From contig NZ_JAKWBN010000002.1 of NCBI RefSeq assembly GCF_022511585.1, positions 558,001 to 622,000 on the forward strand: a stretch of 64,000 nt of DNA, in the 5' to 3' direction. The DNA is from Shimazuella soli. GTDB lineage: Bacteria > Bacillota > Bacilli > Thermoactinomycetales > Thermoactinomycetaceae. Positions 27,873 to 35,135 of the stretch are shown here, one piece after another (the stretch's first letter is position 1; every line of letters begins with the position of its first letter). The notes beneath the pieces are model-generated. The model saw only the letters and a program-made list of their open reading frames with translations, searched no databases and had not been told where the DNA came from. The position numbers and the translations under genes are program-made.

Positions 27873-29402
27873 TTAATCATTCATAGCCTGTTGATGTTCC
27901 ACAGATGAATTCAAGCGTTCTTTACTCATCATTATCGCTGCAATAAATGCAAGAGCAACTGGAATAAGTGCCCATATAAACGTTTGAGTAATGGAAGAAG
28001 AAAGGGCTGACGTAATCTTCTCTAAAACTGGTGCTGGAATATGAGCACGAGCTTCTGGCGAAAGCAGAAAACGCGGGTCTTTAAATGCTTGATTGTTGAA
28101 CATCTTCTCTTGTCCCATACCCACCAACATATCTTTCAGTCTGGTAGAAAAATCATTTCGTTGTATAATCCCAAAAACAGTAATTCCAAGCGTCATGCCA
28201 AGTGATCGAACAAAAGAAACAGTAGAGTTGACCGATCCCCGCTGTGCTGGTCCAAAATGGTGAATCGCTGCGTTGCTAAGGACAGAAAAAGTCGCTCCAA
28301 TACCTAGTCCAGTGAGAATCATATAGATAGTAACCATGAAACGGCCAGAATCCGGTGTTAACGTTGTTAATAAGAACATACCTGTTGCTAACATCAAAAC
28401 TACAACAATCATAATAGTCCGGTAACTCCATTTATTCATTAGAAATCCACCGAGTGTAGCCGAGACAACAGAACCTAGCATCATCGGAAGTAAAACAAGA
28501 CCAGAATTTGTCGCTGTTCCTCCAAGTACTCCTTGGATATAAATCGGAATATAGACAGAAGCAGTAACAAATGCGGTACCACTAAACAACCCTAAAAGAT
28601 TGCTAGTTGTAAACAAACGAACTTTGAACATCGGAAAGGAGATAATCGGTTCTGCCACTTTTCTTTTTGTAAAAAGAAATGCACAGAAAAATAAGGCAAA
28701 GACTGCAAACAAACCTAAAATAAAACCAGAATCCCAATCATATTTATTACCACCTAGTTCTAACGCAAACATTAAACTAACAACTGCTCCAACTAGAGTA
28801 ATCGCACCCCACCAGTCAATTTTTTGTTTGGAGTGAACAGGCGACTCTTTATAGAAAAATGCAATGAATGCCAATGCCAAAAGACCTAGAGGAATATTTA
28901 CATAAAATACCCAATGCCAACTAATATTGTCCGTAATATATGCACCCAATAACGGACCAAAAATACTGGATAAACCGAACACAGCCCCGAATAATCCTCC
29001 CAACTTACCACGTTGCTCAACAGGAACCGTATCAAACATAATGGTAAACGCAATAGGGATCAGAGCACCACCACCGATTCCTTGAATCGCTCGATAGATG
29101 CTAAGTTGTGTAATGCTCCCCGCAGTTCCACACAAAATAGAACCTATCAAAAAGACGATTAATCCAAACACAAAAAACATTTTCCGCCCAAACATATCCG
29201 ATAATTTACCGAAAATCGGCATCCCTGCCATCTCTGCTACCATATAAGCAGATGTAACCCATACAAACTGATCCAATCCGCCGAGCTCACCGACAATTGT
29301 TCCCATAGCAGTAGCGACAATCGTATTGTCCATCGATGCCATCAAAATAGCGAGTAATAGACCTGCTACTACCACTTTTACATTGCTTTGTTTACTTTTC
29401 AT
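27873..29402 (-). CDS. MFS multidrug exporter, DHA2 (14-TM) family
   Basis: Drug:proton antiporter of the EmrB/QacA type, about 509 residues and 14 hydrophobic segments. Diagnostic motifs are LDNTIV-like MASMDNTIVATAMGTI in helix 1, GKLSDMFGRKMFF (motif A) and the motif C region GPLLGAYITDNISWHWVFYVNIPLG. The start ATG at 29402 has GAGGAGT upstream; the frame is open to 29462 but without support. It is followed by the monooxygenase gene after 235 bases and preceded by padR. Confidence 0.9.
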   Translation of the reverse strand: MKSKQSNVKVVVAGLLLAILMASMDNTIVATAMGTIVGELGGLDQFVWVTSAYMVAEMAGMPIFGKLSDMFGRKMFFVFGLIVFLIGSILCGTAGSITQLSIYRAIQGIGGGALIPIAFTIMFDTVPVEQRGKLGGLFGAVFGLSSIFGPLLGAYITDNISWHWVFYVNIPLGLLALAFIAFFYKESPVHSKQKIDWWGAITLVGAVVSLMFALELGGNKYDWDSGFILGLFAVFALFFCAFLFTKRKVAEPIISFPMFKVRLFTTSNLLGLFSGTAFVTASVYIPIYIQGVLGGTATNSGLVLLPMMLGSVVSATLGGFLMNKWSYRTIMIVVVLMLATGMFLLTTLTPDSGRFMVTIYMILTGLGIGATFSVLSNAAIHHFGPAQRGSVNSTVSFVRSLGMTLGITVFGIIQRNDFSTRLKDMLVGMGQEKMFNNQAFKDPRFLLSPEARAHIPAPVLEKITSALSSSITQTFIWALIPVALAFIAAIMMSKERLNSSVEHQQAMND

Positions 29403-29566
29403 CTTGAGTACTCCTCTATGATTGTCTATCCTAGTAAAACCTGTCCATATCCAGATTACCATCGAATCTTTTGCTCACGGTGCCACAAATTGATTTTAAG
29501 CAACTAACTCATAAACAAACACACTTTCTATGAAATACTAAGTGGTTGTTTTTTCTTTTTCTGAAG

Positions 29567-30166
29567 CTACATATTCTGCTCTATCTCTCTTAACCAATCT
29601 TTGTCCCAGTAAATTTTTTTCGTTTGTATCTCATCAACAATGGATCGAACCCACTCTAATTCAGCTACTACTAAAGTCCGTTGGAATTCAGTCTCAAGTA
29701 AAAATAAGCGAGGAATTTCATTTCTTACCATTTGTAACTGCATATCAATTTGGTTTAACATATCCTCCAAAGCGCTTGCTCTTTTTTTTAAATCCTCCAA
29801 TACTTCTTTAGGTTTTAAAAGCATGAGAAACGAAATAGCAGCAGGAAATTCTAAAAACTCCTTTTTTGGTACAGAAAGCATTTCTCGTGTCCATGTGTAC
29901 GCAGCTTTTCGACCTTCCTCTGTGACTTCATAAACGATCAGATCTGGTTTTCCTTCATTAGATTTCTTGCCTTGGACGGTGATAGCTCCGTCTCGATACA
30001 AACGATCGATCGTTTGATAGATACTTGTCCGGTGACGGACATTAATAACTTCTTCTTTTCCCCTCTCTTTAATAAGCTGCTGCATACGATAAGGATGCAT
30101 AGGTTCTTCGATCAGAAGACAAAGTATAGCTAATGCAATGGGCGACTTTTTAATTGTGTTTTTCAT
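29567..30166 (-). CDS. PadR family transcriptional repressor
   Basis: 199 residues with an N-terminal winged helix (IALAILCLLIEEPMHPYRMQQLIKERG, DRLYRDGAITVQ) and a C-terminal coiled-coil dimer domain (PadR class, Vir_act_alpha_C-like). PadR proteins usually repress genes for phenolic acid or drug detoxification and are relieved by the substrate. It is the upstream gene of the MFS-monooxygenase set. There is no visible ribosome site before the ATG at 30166; promoter and operator overlap the start codon, so the message may be leaderless. Confidence 0.87.
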   Translation of the reverse strand: MKNTIKKSPIALAILCLLIEEPMHPYRMQQLIKERGKEEVINVRHRTSIYQTIDRLYRDGAITVQGKKSNEGKPDLIVYEVTEEGRKAAYTWTREMLSVPKKEFLEFPAAISFLMLLKPKEVLEDLKKRASALEDMLNQIDMQLQMVRNEIPRLFLLETEFQRTLVVAELEWVRSIVDEIQTKKIYWDKDWLREIEQNM

Positions 30167-30203
30167 AGTAATGATATTACTATTAATAATATATCTATGT
30201 CAA
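30165..30203 (-). promoter_or_regulatory. padR promoter with overlapping palindromic operator
   Basis: On the minus strand TTGACA (30203-30198) is followed after 18 bases by TAATAT (30179-30174). The perfect palindrome ATAGTAAT-GAT-ATTACTAT (30165-30183) covers the -10 box and touches the ATG. This fits autorepression by PadR and a very short or absent leader. Confidence 0.6.
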
Positions 30204-31094
30204 CATGGAATATTCGTACTTCGGGGCATTTTTATTGGAAATCATATCCATTATTACAATAACAAACGGATAGGGGTATGTTATATTGCCCTTTTTAGTC
30301 ACTTTATTCCTTGTGGGGTTTGGGAAGCGGTATACATTATTGAGGGGCTTCTTCAAAATAAATCGGATATCCAACCAGATACTGTTCATACAGATACACG
30401 AGGGCAATCCTATCCTGTGTTTGCTCTAGCTCATCTGTTAGGCATTAAACTCATGCCCAGAATTCGAAATGTGAAGGATCGAAGTTTTTTTCGTCCTACA
30501 GCCGAAACTACTTATAAACATATTGATTCCTTATTTAAAGGGACGATCGATTGGGATCTGATTGAAACGCATTGGGCAGATCTCATGCAAGTGGTTCTAT
30601 CTATTAAACATGGGAAGATATCCTCTTCGATGATTTTAAGAAAATTAGGGAATGAGAGTAAGAAAAACAAATTATATCAAGCTTCCAGAGAACTTGGGAA
30701 AGCGATTTGTACCCTCTTTTTACTTCGATATATTACGGATATTGAGCTAAGACAACAAATTACAAGTGAAACCAATAAAGTGGAAGCATTTCATGGTTTT
30801 TCTGGGTGGCTATGTTTTGGAGGCGATGGAGTTATTTTAGATAACGATCCAGAGCAGCAAGAAAAAGTCATCAAGTATAATGAACTTGTCAGCAATGCTG
30901 TGATTTTTCAAAACGTTGTGGATATGACAGCTATTCTGAGAGAATTAAAAAAAGAAGGTTATGTGTTTGATTCGGAAGATGTTCAATTCATAAGTCCTTA
31001 CTTGACTAGTCATATTAAACGTTTTGGAGATTACATTATTGATTTGGGGCAGTCTCCACAACCTTTTGAAGGTGTACTGGATTTCACATGTTAA
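30190..31094 (+). pseudogene. tnpA: Tn3-family transposase, C-terminal fragment
   Basis: Beginning around IPCGVWEAVYIIEGLLQNKSD, about 270 codons match the catalytic C-terminal part of a Tn3 transposase, including the PDTVHTDTRGQS segment with a catalytic Asp and TNKVEAFHGFSGWL with the Glu region. The N-terminal two-thirds are missing; the open frame upstream (from 30138) reads through the padR promoter and is not transposase-like. A terminator and the resolvase remnant follow. It is not the continuation of the minus-strand N-terminal fragment at 22391. Confidence 0.82.
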
Positions 31095-31100
31095 TACATT

Positions 31101-31125
31101 AGCCCAACGGTTGTTGGGCTTTTTG
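31101..31125 (+). terminator. Terminator after tnpA fragment
   Basis: AGCCCAAC (31101-31108) pairs with GTTGGGCT (31113-31120), then TTTTT. The copy at 25680 has decayed. Confidence 0.75.
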
Positions 31126-31191
31126 CGTTCGTTGGTAAATATTCCTAGCTTATGTCCTATTTTTACACGTATCTCCCCGGTATCCCTACCA

Positions 31192-31535
31192 TGCATCATT
31201 TAATTCAGGTTGTAAATGATTTGAATAATCGCGGAGTGAGCTTTCACAGTCTTCAGGAAAATATTACGATGGATCGCTCGAATTCTACAGGATAATTGAT
31301 GTTTCATCTATTTGCATTCTTTGCCGAGTTTGAACGAAACCTGATTCGAGAGAGAACAGAAGCGGGACGAGCTGCAGCTCGTGCGAGAGGACGGTTAGGT
31401 GGCAGACCTGAAAAATTAGGAAAAAAAGAGGGGGAGATGATCAAAACACTAGCAGCAAATAAAAACCCGATTAAAGATATTGCTGAAATGATGGAGATCT
31501 CCCGTACCACTGTTTATCGTTATTTAGCAAAGTAA
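31192..31535 (+). pseudogene. tnpR: Serine resolvase remnant with internal TAA
   Basis: The frame reads MHHLIQVVNDLNNRGVSFHS...STG, then TAA (31293-31295), then LMFHLFAFFAEFERNLI...YRYLAK. This is the middle and C-terminal part of a Tn3-type resolvase, with the conserved RGVSF, STGQLMFHLF (here Gln codon CAA changed to TAA) and a C-terminal HTH (IKDIAEMMEISRTTVYRYL). The N-terminal catalytic serine segment is absent. Confidence 0.82.
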
Positions 31536-31570
31536 AAACAACAGCCACTTTATAATTATGTAAGTAATTT

Positions 31571-31610
31571 CCAGAGTGGCCCCTCAATGTGCGAATCGGT
31601 GCCTTACCCC
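31571..31610 (-). repeat. Tn3-type terminal inverted repeat, copy 2
   Basis: Minus strand starts GGGGTAAGGCACCGATTC. Same orientation as the copy at 25939-25978. Immediately outside it lies an interrupted protease gene, so this end marks a real insertion point. Confidence 0.75.
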
Positions 31611-31769
31611 AACATGGGCTGAGGTAAGGACGATATTGGGTGCAATGAAAAACCCAGTTCCAGGACGCAGTTGTTTACCAAGATCGCCAAAAATCCTACA
31701 GATGGAACGGTGCTCTTTTGCGGGCTTAAGTTGATCGATCTGAGGGTCAGCAGGAAGATAAGTAGTCAT
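31611..31769 (-). pseudogene. Trypsin-like serine protease, N-terminal fragment cut by Tn3 end
   Basis: About 53 codons on the minus strand from ATG 31769 (MTTYLPADPQ...) reach the catalytic-His region of a V8/trypsin-fold protease (GTGFFIAPNIVLTSAH). Right after TSAHV the sequence becomes the GGGGTAAGG transposon tip. The gene was therefore disrupted by the Tn3-family insertion; the rest is not in the window. Confidence 0.65.
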
Positions 31770-31848
31770 GATGGCCCCTGAATGGAGAGAAAGATTGTGG
31801 TGACACTCTAGTACCTTAAATTATAGCAGATACTACCGCTTTTTTAAT

Positions 31849-31972
31849 CGTTCGTAAAAGTGCACTTTTACGAACGGTTGGCAAATTTCTTAAATCTATG
31901 AAATCAAAAGTTCGTAAAACACCAAAAAACCCATTACGAACGTCCACTGTTTTCTATATACATTTACGAACG
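31849..31972 (+). promoter_or_regulatory. res site of the serine resolvase (sites I, II, III)
   Basis: Half-sites GTTCGTAA/TTACGAAC occur at 31850, 31868, 31910, 31934 and 31964. Site I is a perfect 28-bp palindrome (31849-31876, arms CGTTCGTAAAAGTG). Site II spans 34 bp (31909-31942). Site III is about 25 bp (31948-31972) with a weak left half. These are the 28/34/25 lengths of classical Tn3-type res sites, and the array lies just upstream of the resolvase gene. Confidence 0.75.
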
Positions 31973-32024
31973 AACAAGGGTATATTTGGAAGAAAAGCAG
32001 ATGGAAAGAGAGGTCACCCCTCAA

Positions 32025-32633
32025 ATGGAGAATCGGCATTATGGATACATACGAGTGAGCAGCAAAGATCAAAATGAAGAACGGCAGATTGTTGCAATGA
32101 AAGAACAAGGAATCAACAAACGTGATATTTTTATGGATAAAGTGAGTGGTAAGGATTTTCAACGGGAGCAGTACCAGCTCTTAAAACGAATCCTTCGCCC
32201 TGGGGATGTGCTATACATTCATTCCCTCGATCGTTTCGGTCGGAATAAAGAAGAAATCGTGCAAGAGTGGAATGCAATCACGAAAGAACTTCAAGCTGAC
32301 ATTGTGGTGTTGGACATGCCCCTACTCGATACCACCCAATACAAGGACAGCATGGGAACCTTTATCGCTGATCTTGTTTTGCAAATCCTTTCTTGGATGG
32401 CACAAGAAGAACGGGATCGAATTCGAAAGCGACAGCGCGAAGGAATTGATGTCGCTATAAAACAAGGAAAAACTTTTGGTCGTCCCAAAGCGCAAATTAC
32501 AGATGAGTTTATGGAAGCTTATGATGAATGGAAGAAAGGCGAGATAACAGCGACACAAGCTATGCAACAAGCTCAGGTCAAAAAAACAACCTTTTATAAG
32601 TTAGCCAAACAGGTAGAAGAGAACTTTGCATAA
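32025..32633 (+). CDS. Serine site-specific recombinase (resolvase)
   Basis: Resolvase/invertase-family recombinase of about 202 residues. The catalytic serine is in HYGYIRVSSKDQNEERQ, the arginine-rich core is in HSLDRFGRNKEEI, and a C-terminal helix-turn-helix (ATQAMQQAQVKKTTFYKLAKQ) follows. It should resolve cointegrates at the res site upstream. AGAGAGGT precedes the ATG at 32025; in-frame starts at 31986 and 32001 are also possible. It is intact, unlike the Tn3 tnpR remnant, and belongs with the Tn552-like transposase genes downstream, where the known resolvase is called BinL/BinR. Confidence 0.87.
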   Translation: MENRHYGYIRVSSKDQNEERQIVAMKEQGINKRDIFMDKVSGKDFQREQYQLLKRILRPGDVLYIHSLDRFGRNKEEIVQEWNAITKELQADIVVLDMPLLDTTQYKDSMGTFIADLVLQILSWMAQEERDRIRKRQREGIDVAIKQGKTFGRPKAQITDEFMEAYDEWKKGEITATQAMQQAQVKKTTFYKLAKQVEENFA

Positions 32634-32694
32634 CTCATTTGTTATAAAGTGAATGGTAAATAACATTCGTACAGATAAAGGAAGTGCGAAATTC

Positions 32695-34143
32695 ATGAAT
32701 GAGAAATTTCCATCTCTTACTTCTTTTTCAGACCAAAAGAGATTAGAGGCAATGAAAAAGTATGAAATAATCAAGCCTCATATTTTAGATCAGAAGTCGA
32801 TCCGTTTAATTTCAAAAGATAAGAATATACCAATTCGAACCATTCAATCATGGGTCCAAAAATATTCACTCCATGGGTTAAAAGGCCTTGTAAGAAAAGA
32901 GCGATCTGACCTTGGTAAGGTACGAATAAGGAAAGAAGTTACCGATGAGGTGGAGAGGTTGATTTTAGCAAACAAGAATGTCTCTATCACCTCTATTCAC
33001 AGAAAGATCTGTCACTCTTGCAAAGAAAAGAAAATAGAAAAACCTAGTTATTCTCAAATTTTCTCCGTAGCAAAATCGATTGCTCCAGCATTAAAAAAAT
33101 TGGCCCACGAAGGGAAAAATGAGTATCAGAATTCATATGATATGGTTCACCGAATGGAGGCAAGTAGACCAAATGAAATTTGGCAAGCAGATCACACTTT
33201 ACTAGATATCGTCGTATACAATGAAAATAACATGTTAGAACGTCCTTGGTTGACTGTTATTATGGATGATTATAGTCGTGCAGTAGCAGGATATTTTCTC
33301 AGCTTTCAGGCACCTTCTGCTATTCAGACATCGTTAGCATTACATCAAGCGATATGGCAGAAAAGAAGAAAAGAGTGGGAAATTTGTGGGATACCTGAAA
33401 AGTTTTACACGGATCATGGCAGTGACTTTACGTCCCATCATTTAGAACAGGTAGCTGTTGATTTGAAAATAAACTTAGTCTTTTCAACCGTTGGTGTACC
33501 ACGTGGTCGTGGAAAAATTGAGAGATTCTTTTTAACTATTAATCAGCTACTCTTGCAAGATCTACCTGGATATATTGAAAATACTTCTGTTAGAAACCAT
33601 CTGACCTTCCAAAAGTTAGAAGATAAACTAAATGAGTTTATTATAAACGTTTATCACCATCGTTCTCATGGAACGACCAAAGTAGCACCTATAGACCGTT
33701 GGAGCCAGTCTGGTTTCTTATTAAATATGCCAGAAAGTCTAGAAGATTTGGACCTTTTATTATTGAACGTTGCCAAAGCAAGAAAGGTGCATGCGGACGG
33801 AATATACTTTCAAGGACTTCGATATATCGATACCAACTTAGCAGCGTATGTGGGTGAAACGGTTATCATTCGATATGATCCTAGAGATCTTGCTGAAATC
33901 CGTGTCTTTTATCAAGATAAATACCTATGTACCGCCATCGCTCCAGAAATCTCCGATTATACAGTTGATTTAAAGGATATCGTTGCAGCAAGAAATCAGC
34001 GAAGAAAAAACTTAAATAAGGAACTCACGAATAATCAAACGCTAGTTGATAGCATTGTATTAACGAAGCAAAACGAACGGGAGGAAAACGTAGAAAAAAG
34101 TAAACCGAAAAAGTCAAAACTGAAGAGGTATTTCAATGAATAA
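32695..34143 (+). CDS. DDE (rve) transposase, Tn552 p480/TniA-like
   Basis: 482 residues, close to the 480 of the Tn552 transposase. An N-terminal helix-turn-helix (QKSIRLISKDKNIPIRTIQSWVQKYS) is followed by the retroviral-integrase-like core with Asp166 (WQADHT), Asp240 (YTDHGSD) and Glu276 (GKIERFF), giving a D-D-35-E set, and a Mu-type C-terminal beta domain. The start ATG at 32695 is preceded by AAAGGAAG; the frame is open to 32653. It overlaps the ATPase gene by 8 bases. It looks intact, so the element could still be mobile. Confidence 0.9.
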   Translation: MNEKFPSLTSFSDQKRLEAMKKYEIIKPHILDQKSIRLISKDKNIPIRTIQSWVQKYSLHGLKGLVRKERSDLGKVRIRKEVTDEVERLILANKNVSITSIHRKICHSCKEKKIEKPSYSQIFSVAKSIAPALKKLAHEGKNEYQNSYDMVHRMEASRPNEIWQADHTLLDIVVYNENNMLERPWLTVIMDDYSRAVAGYFLSFQAPSAIQTSLALHQAIWQKRRKEWEICGIPEKFYTDHGSDFTSHHLEQVAVDLKINLVFSTVGVPRGRGKIERFFLTINQLLLQDLPGYIENTSVRNHLTFQKLEDKLNEFIINVYHHRSHGTTKVAPIDRWSQSGFLLNMPESLEDLDLLLLNVAKARKVHADGIYFQGLRYIDTNLAAYVGETVIIRYDPRDLAEIRVFYQDKYLCTAIAPEISDYTVDLKDIVAARNQRRKNLNKELTNNQTLVDSIVLTKQNEREENVEKSKPKKSKLKRYFNE

Positions 34144-34948
34144 ACCCAAAAAGTTTATTGAAACCAAAGAATATAAACGGTTTGCTGAATTTTGTGATGC
34201 TTGTATAAAGTATAAGTACATTGGTATTTGTTATGGTTTACCTGGTGTGGGTAAGACCTTGTCGTCTCGATACTATTCGAATTGGGATTATATAGAAAAA
34301 CAAATTGCTTATAAAAGAGCAGATGATATTGGAATACATGCAGATTCCAGAATACTAAATAGTCGAACTCTCTTCTATACAGCTCCTGCTGTCAAAGCTA
34401 CAAAGATGACAAGTGATATCACTCTCTTAGGTAGTAAATTTGGTGTGGTGAAGACTAGCTATAAGGCTAAATTTTTGAATCAAGAAGTGAAGTATTCGAT
34501 GGACTGGGCAGAAGGTATAGATTTAGTAATAGTAGATGAAATAGACCGATTAAAAATGCAGAACTTAGAGCAATTAAGGGATATGTACGATCGAAATGAT
34601 ATTGCTATGATTTTAATTGGTATGCCAGGGATAGAAAAACGTTTAGCGAGATATCCTCAATTGTATTCTCGAATTGGCTTCGCACATGAATTTGATAAAT
34701 TAAGTAAAGATGAAACCCACCACATTTTACAGTATAAGTGGGAAGAATTAGGTTTCTCTATTAAAATGGAAGACTTCTCCGATTATGAAGCAATTTCAAG
34801 TATTATTCGAATTACAGGAGGAAATTTTAGACTTATTCAGAGGCTTTTCTCCCAAATTGAAAGAATCCTTGAAATAAACCAGTTAGATACCATCACTACA
34901 GAAGTAGTGGAAGCAGCACGGGATAGTTTAGTCATTGGAATTAAATAA
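34136..34948 (+). CDS. AAA+ transposition ATPase, Tn552 p271/TniB-like
   Basis: 270 residues, against 271 in Tn552. Walker A is GLPGVGKT, Walker B LVIVDEIDRL, and sensor-1 LIGMPG. Such ATPases (TniB, TnsC, MuB) bind target DNA and activate the transposase. The ATG lies inside the end of the transposase gene, so translation is coupled. A terminator follows and then the right-end repeats. Confidence 0.9.
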   Translation: MNKPKKFIETKEYKRFAEFCDACIKYKYIGICYGLPGVGKTLSSRYYSNWDYIEKQIAYKRADDIGIHADSRILNSRTLFYTAPAVKATKMTSDITLLGSKFGVVKTSYKAKFLNQEVKYSMDWAEGIDLVIVDEIDRLKMQNLEQLRDMYDRNDIAMILIGMPGIEKRLARYPQLYSRIGFAHEFDKLSKDETHHILQYKWEELGFSIKMEDFSDYEAISSIIRITGGNFRLIQRLFSQIERILEINQLDTITTEVVEAARDSLVIGIK

Positions 34949-34952
34949 AATT

Positions 34953-34989
34953 AAAAAGAGCTATCAACAGTCGTTTGATAGCTCTTTTT
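34953..34989 (+). terminator. Terminator of the transposition operon
   Basis: AAAAAGAGCTATCAA (34953-34967) pairs with TTGATAGCTCTTTTT (34975-34989). Confidence 0.85.
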
Positions 34990-35071
34990 ACGCAAAATAA
35001 AGATGAAAATAAGCGCAAAATAAAAATTGAATTGATAGGGATCATCTCCGCAAAATTGGGTTTTCCTAACA
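34990..35071 (-). repeat. Right terminal repeats of Tn552-like element
   Basis: Three CGCAAAAT repeats (about 34991, 35014 and 35050), the first two as CGCAAAATAAA 23 bases apart. They are the inverted counterpart of the left end at 21719-21754. The proposed tip is near TGTTAGG (minus strand, 35071). Confidence 0.6.
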
Positions 35072-35135
35072 ATTTTTTTATGTTAATTTTATATAATAGC
35101 AAGTTATATCATGATATTTTTAGGGGCGGAGTAAA

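Larger units (their letters stand above)
21665..35071 (+). mobile_element. Composite Tn552-like transposon region, about 13.4 kb
   Basis: The two ends match as inverted repeats. At the left, TTTATTCTGC and ATCTTTATTTTGCGT occur at about 21720-21753. At the right, the reverse complement of 34990-35035 reads TTTATTTTGCG and ATCTTTATTTTGCGT with nearly the same spacing. Outside these, both ends have GATC 15 bases from the outer repeat and a GGAAAA stretch near the tip. The transposition genes (serine resolvase, DDE transposase, AAA+ ATPase) lie next to the right end, as in Tn552. The interior carries remnants of Tn3-type transposons and cargo. Exact boundaries and target duplication were not determined. 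Confidence 0.6.

Noticed and set aside
30138-30250. Plus-strand N-terminus of the tnpA fragment frame (MGDFLIVFF...)
   Set aside because: It is antisense of the padR start and promoter; transposase similarity begins only later.
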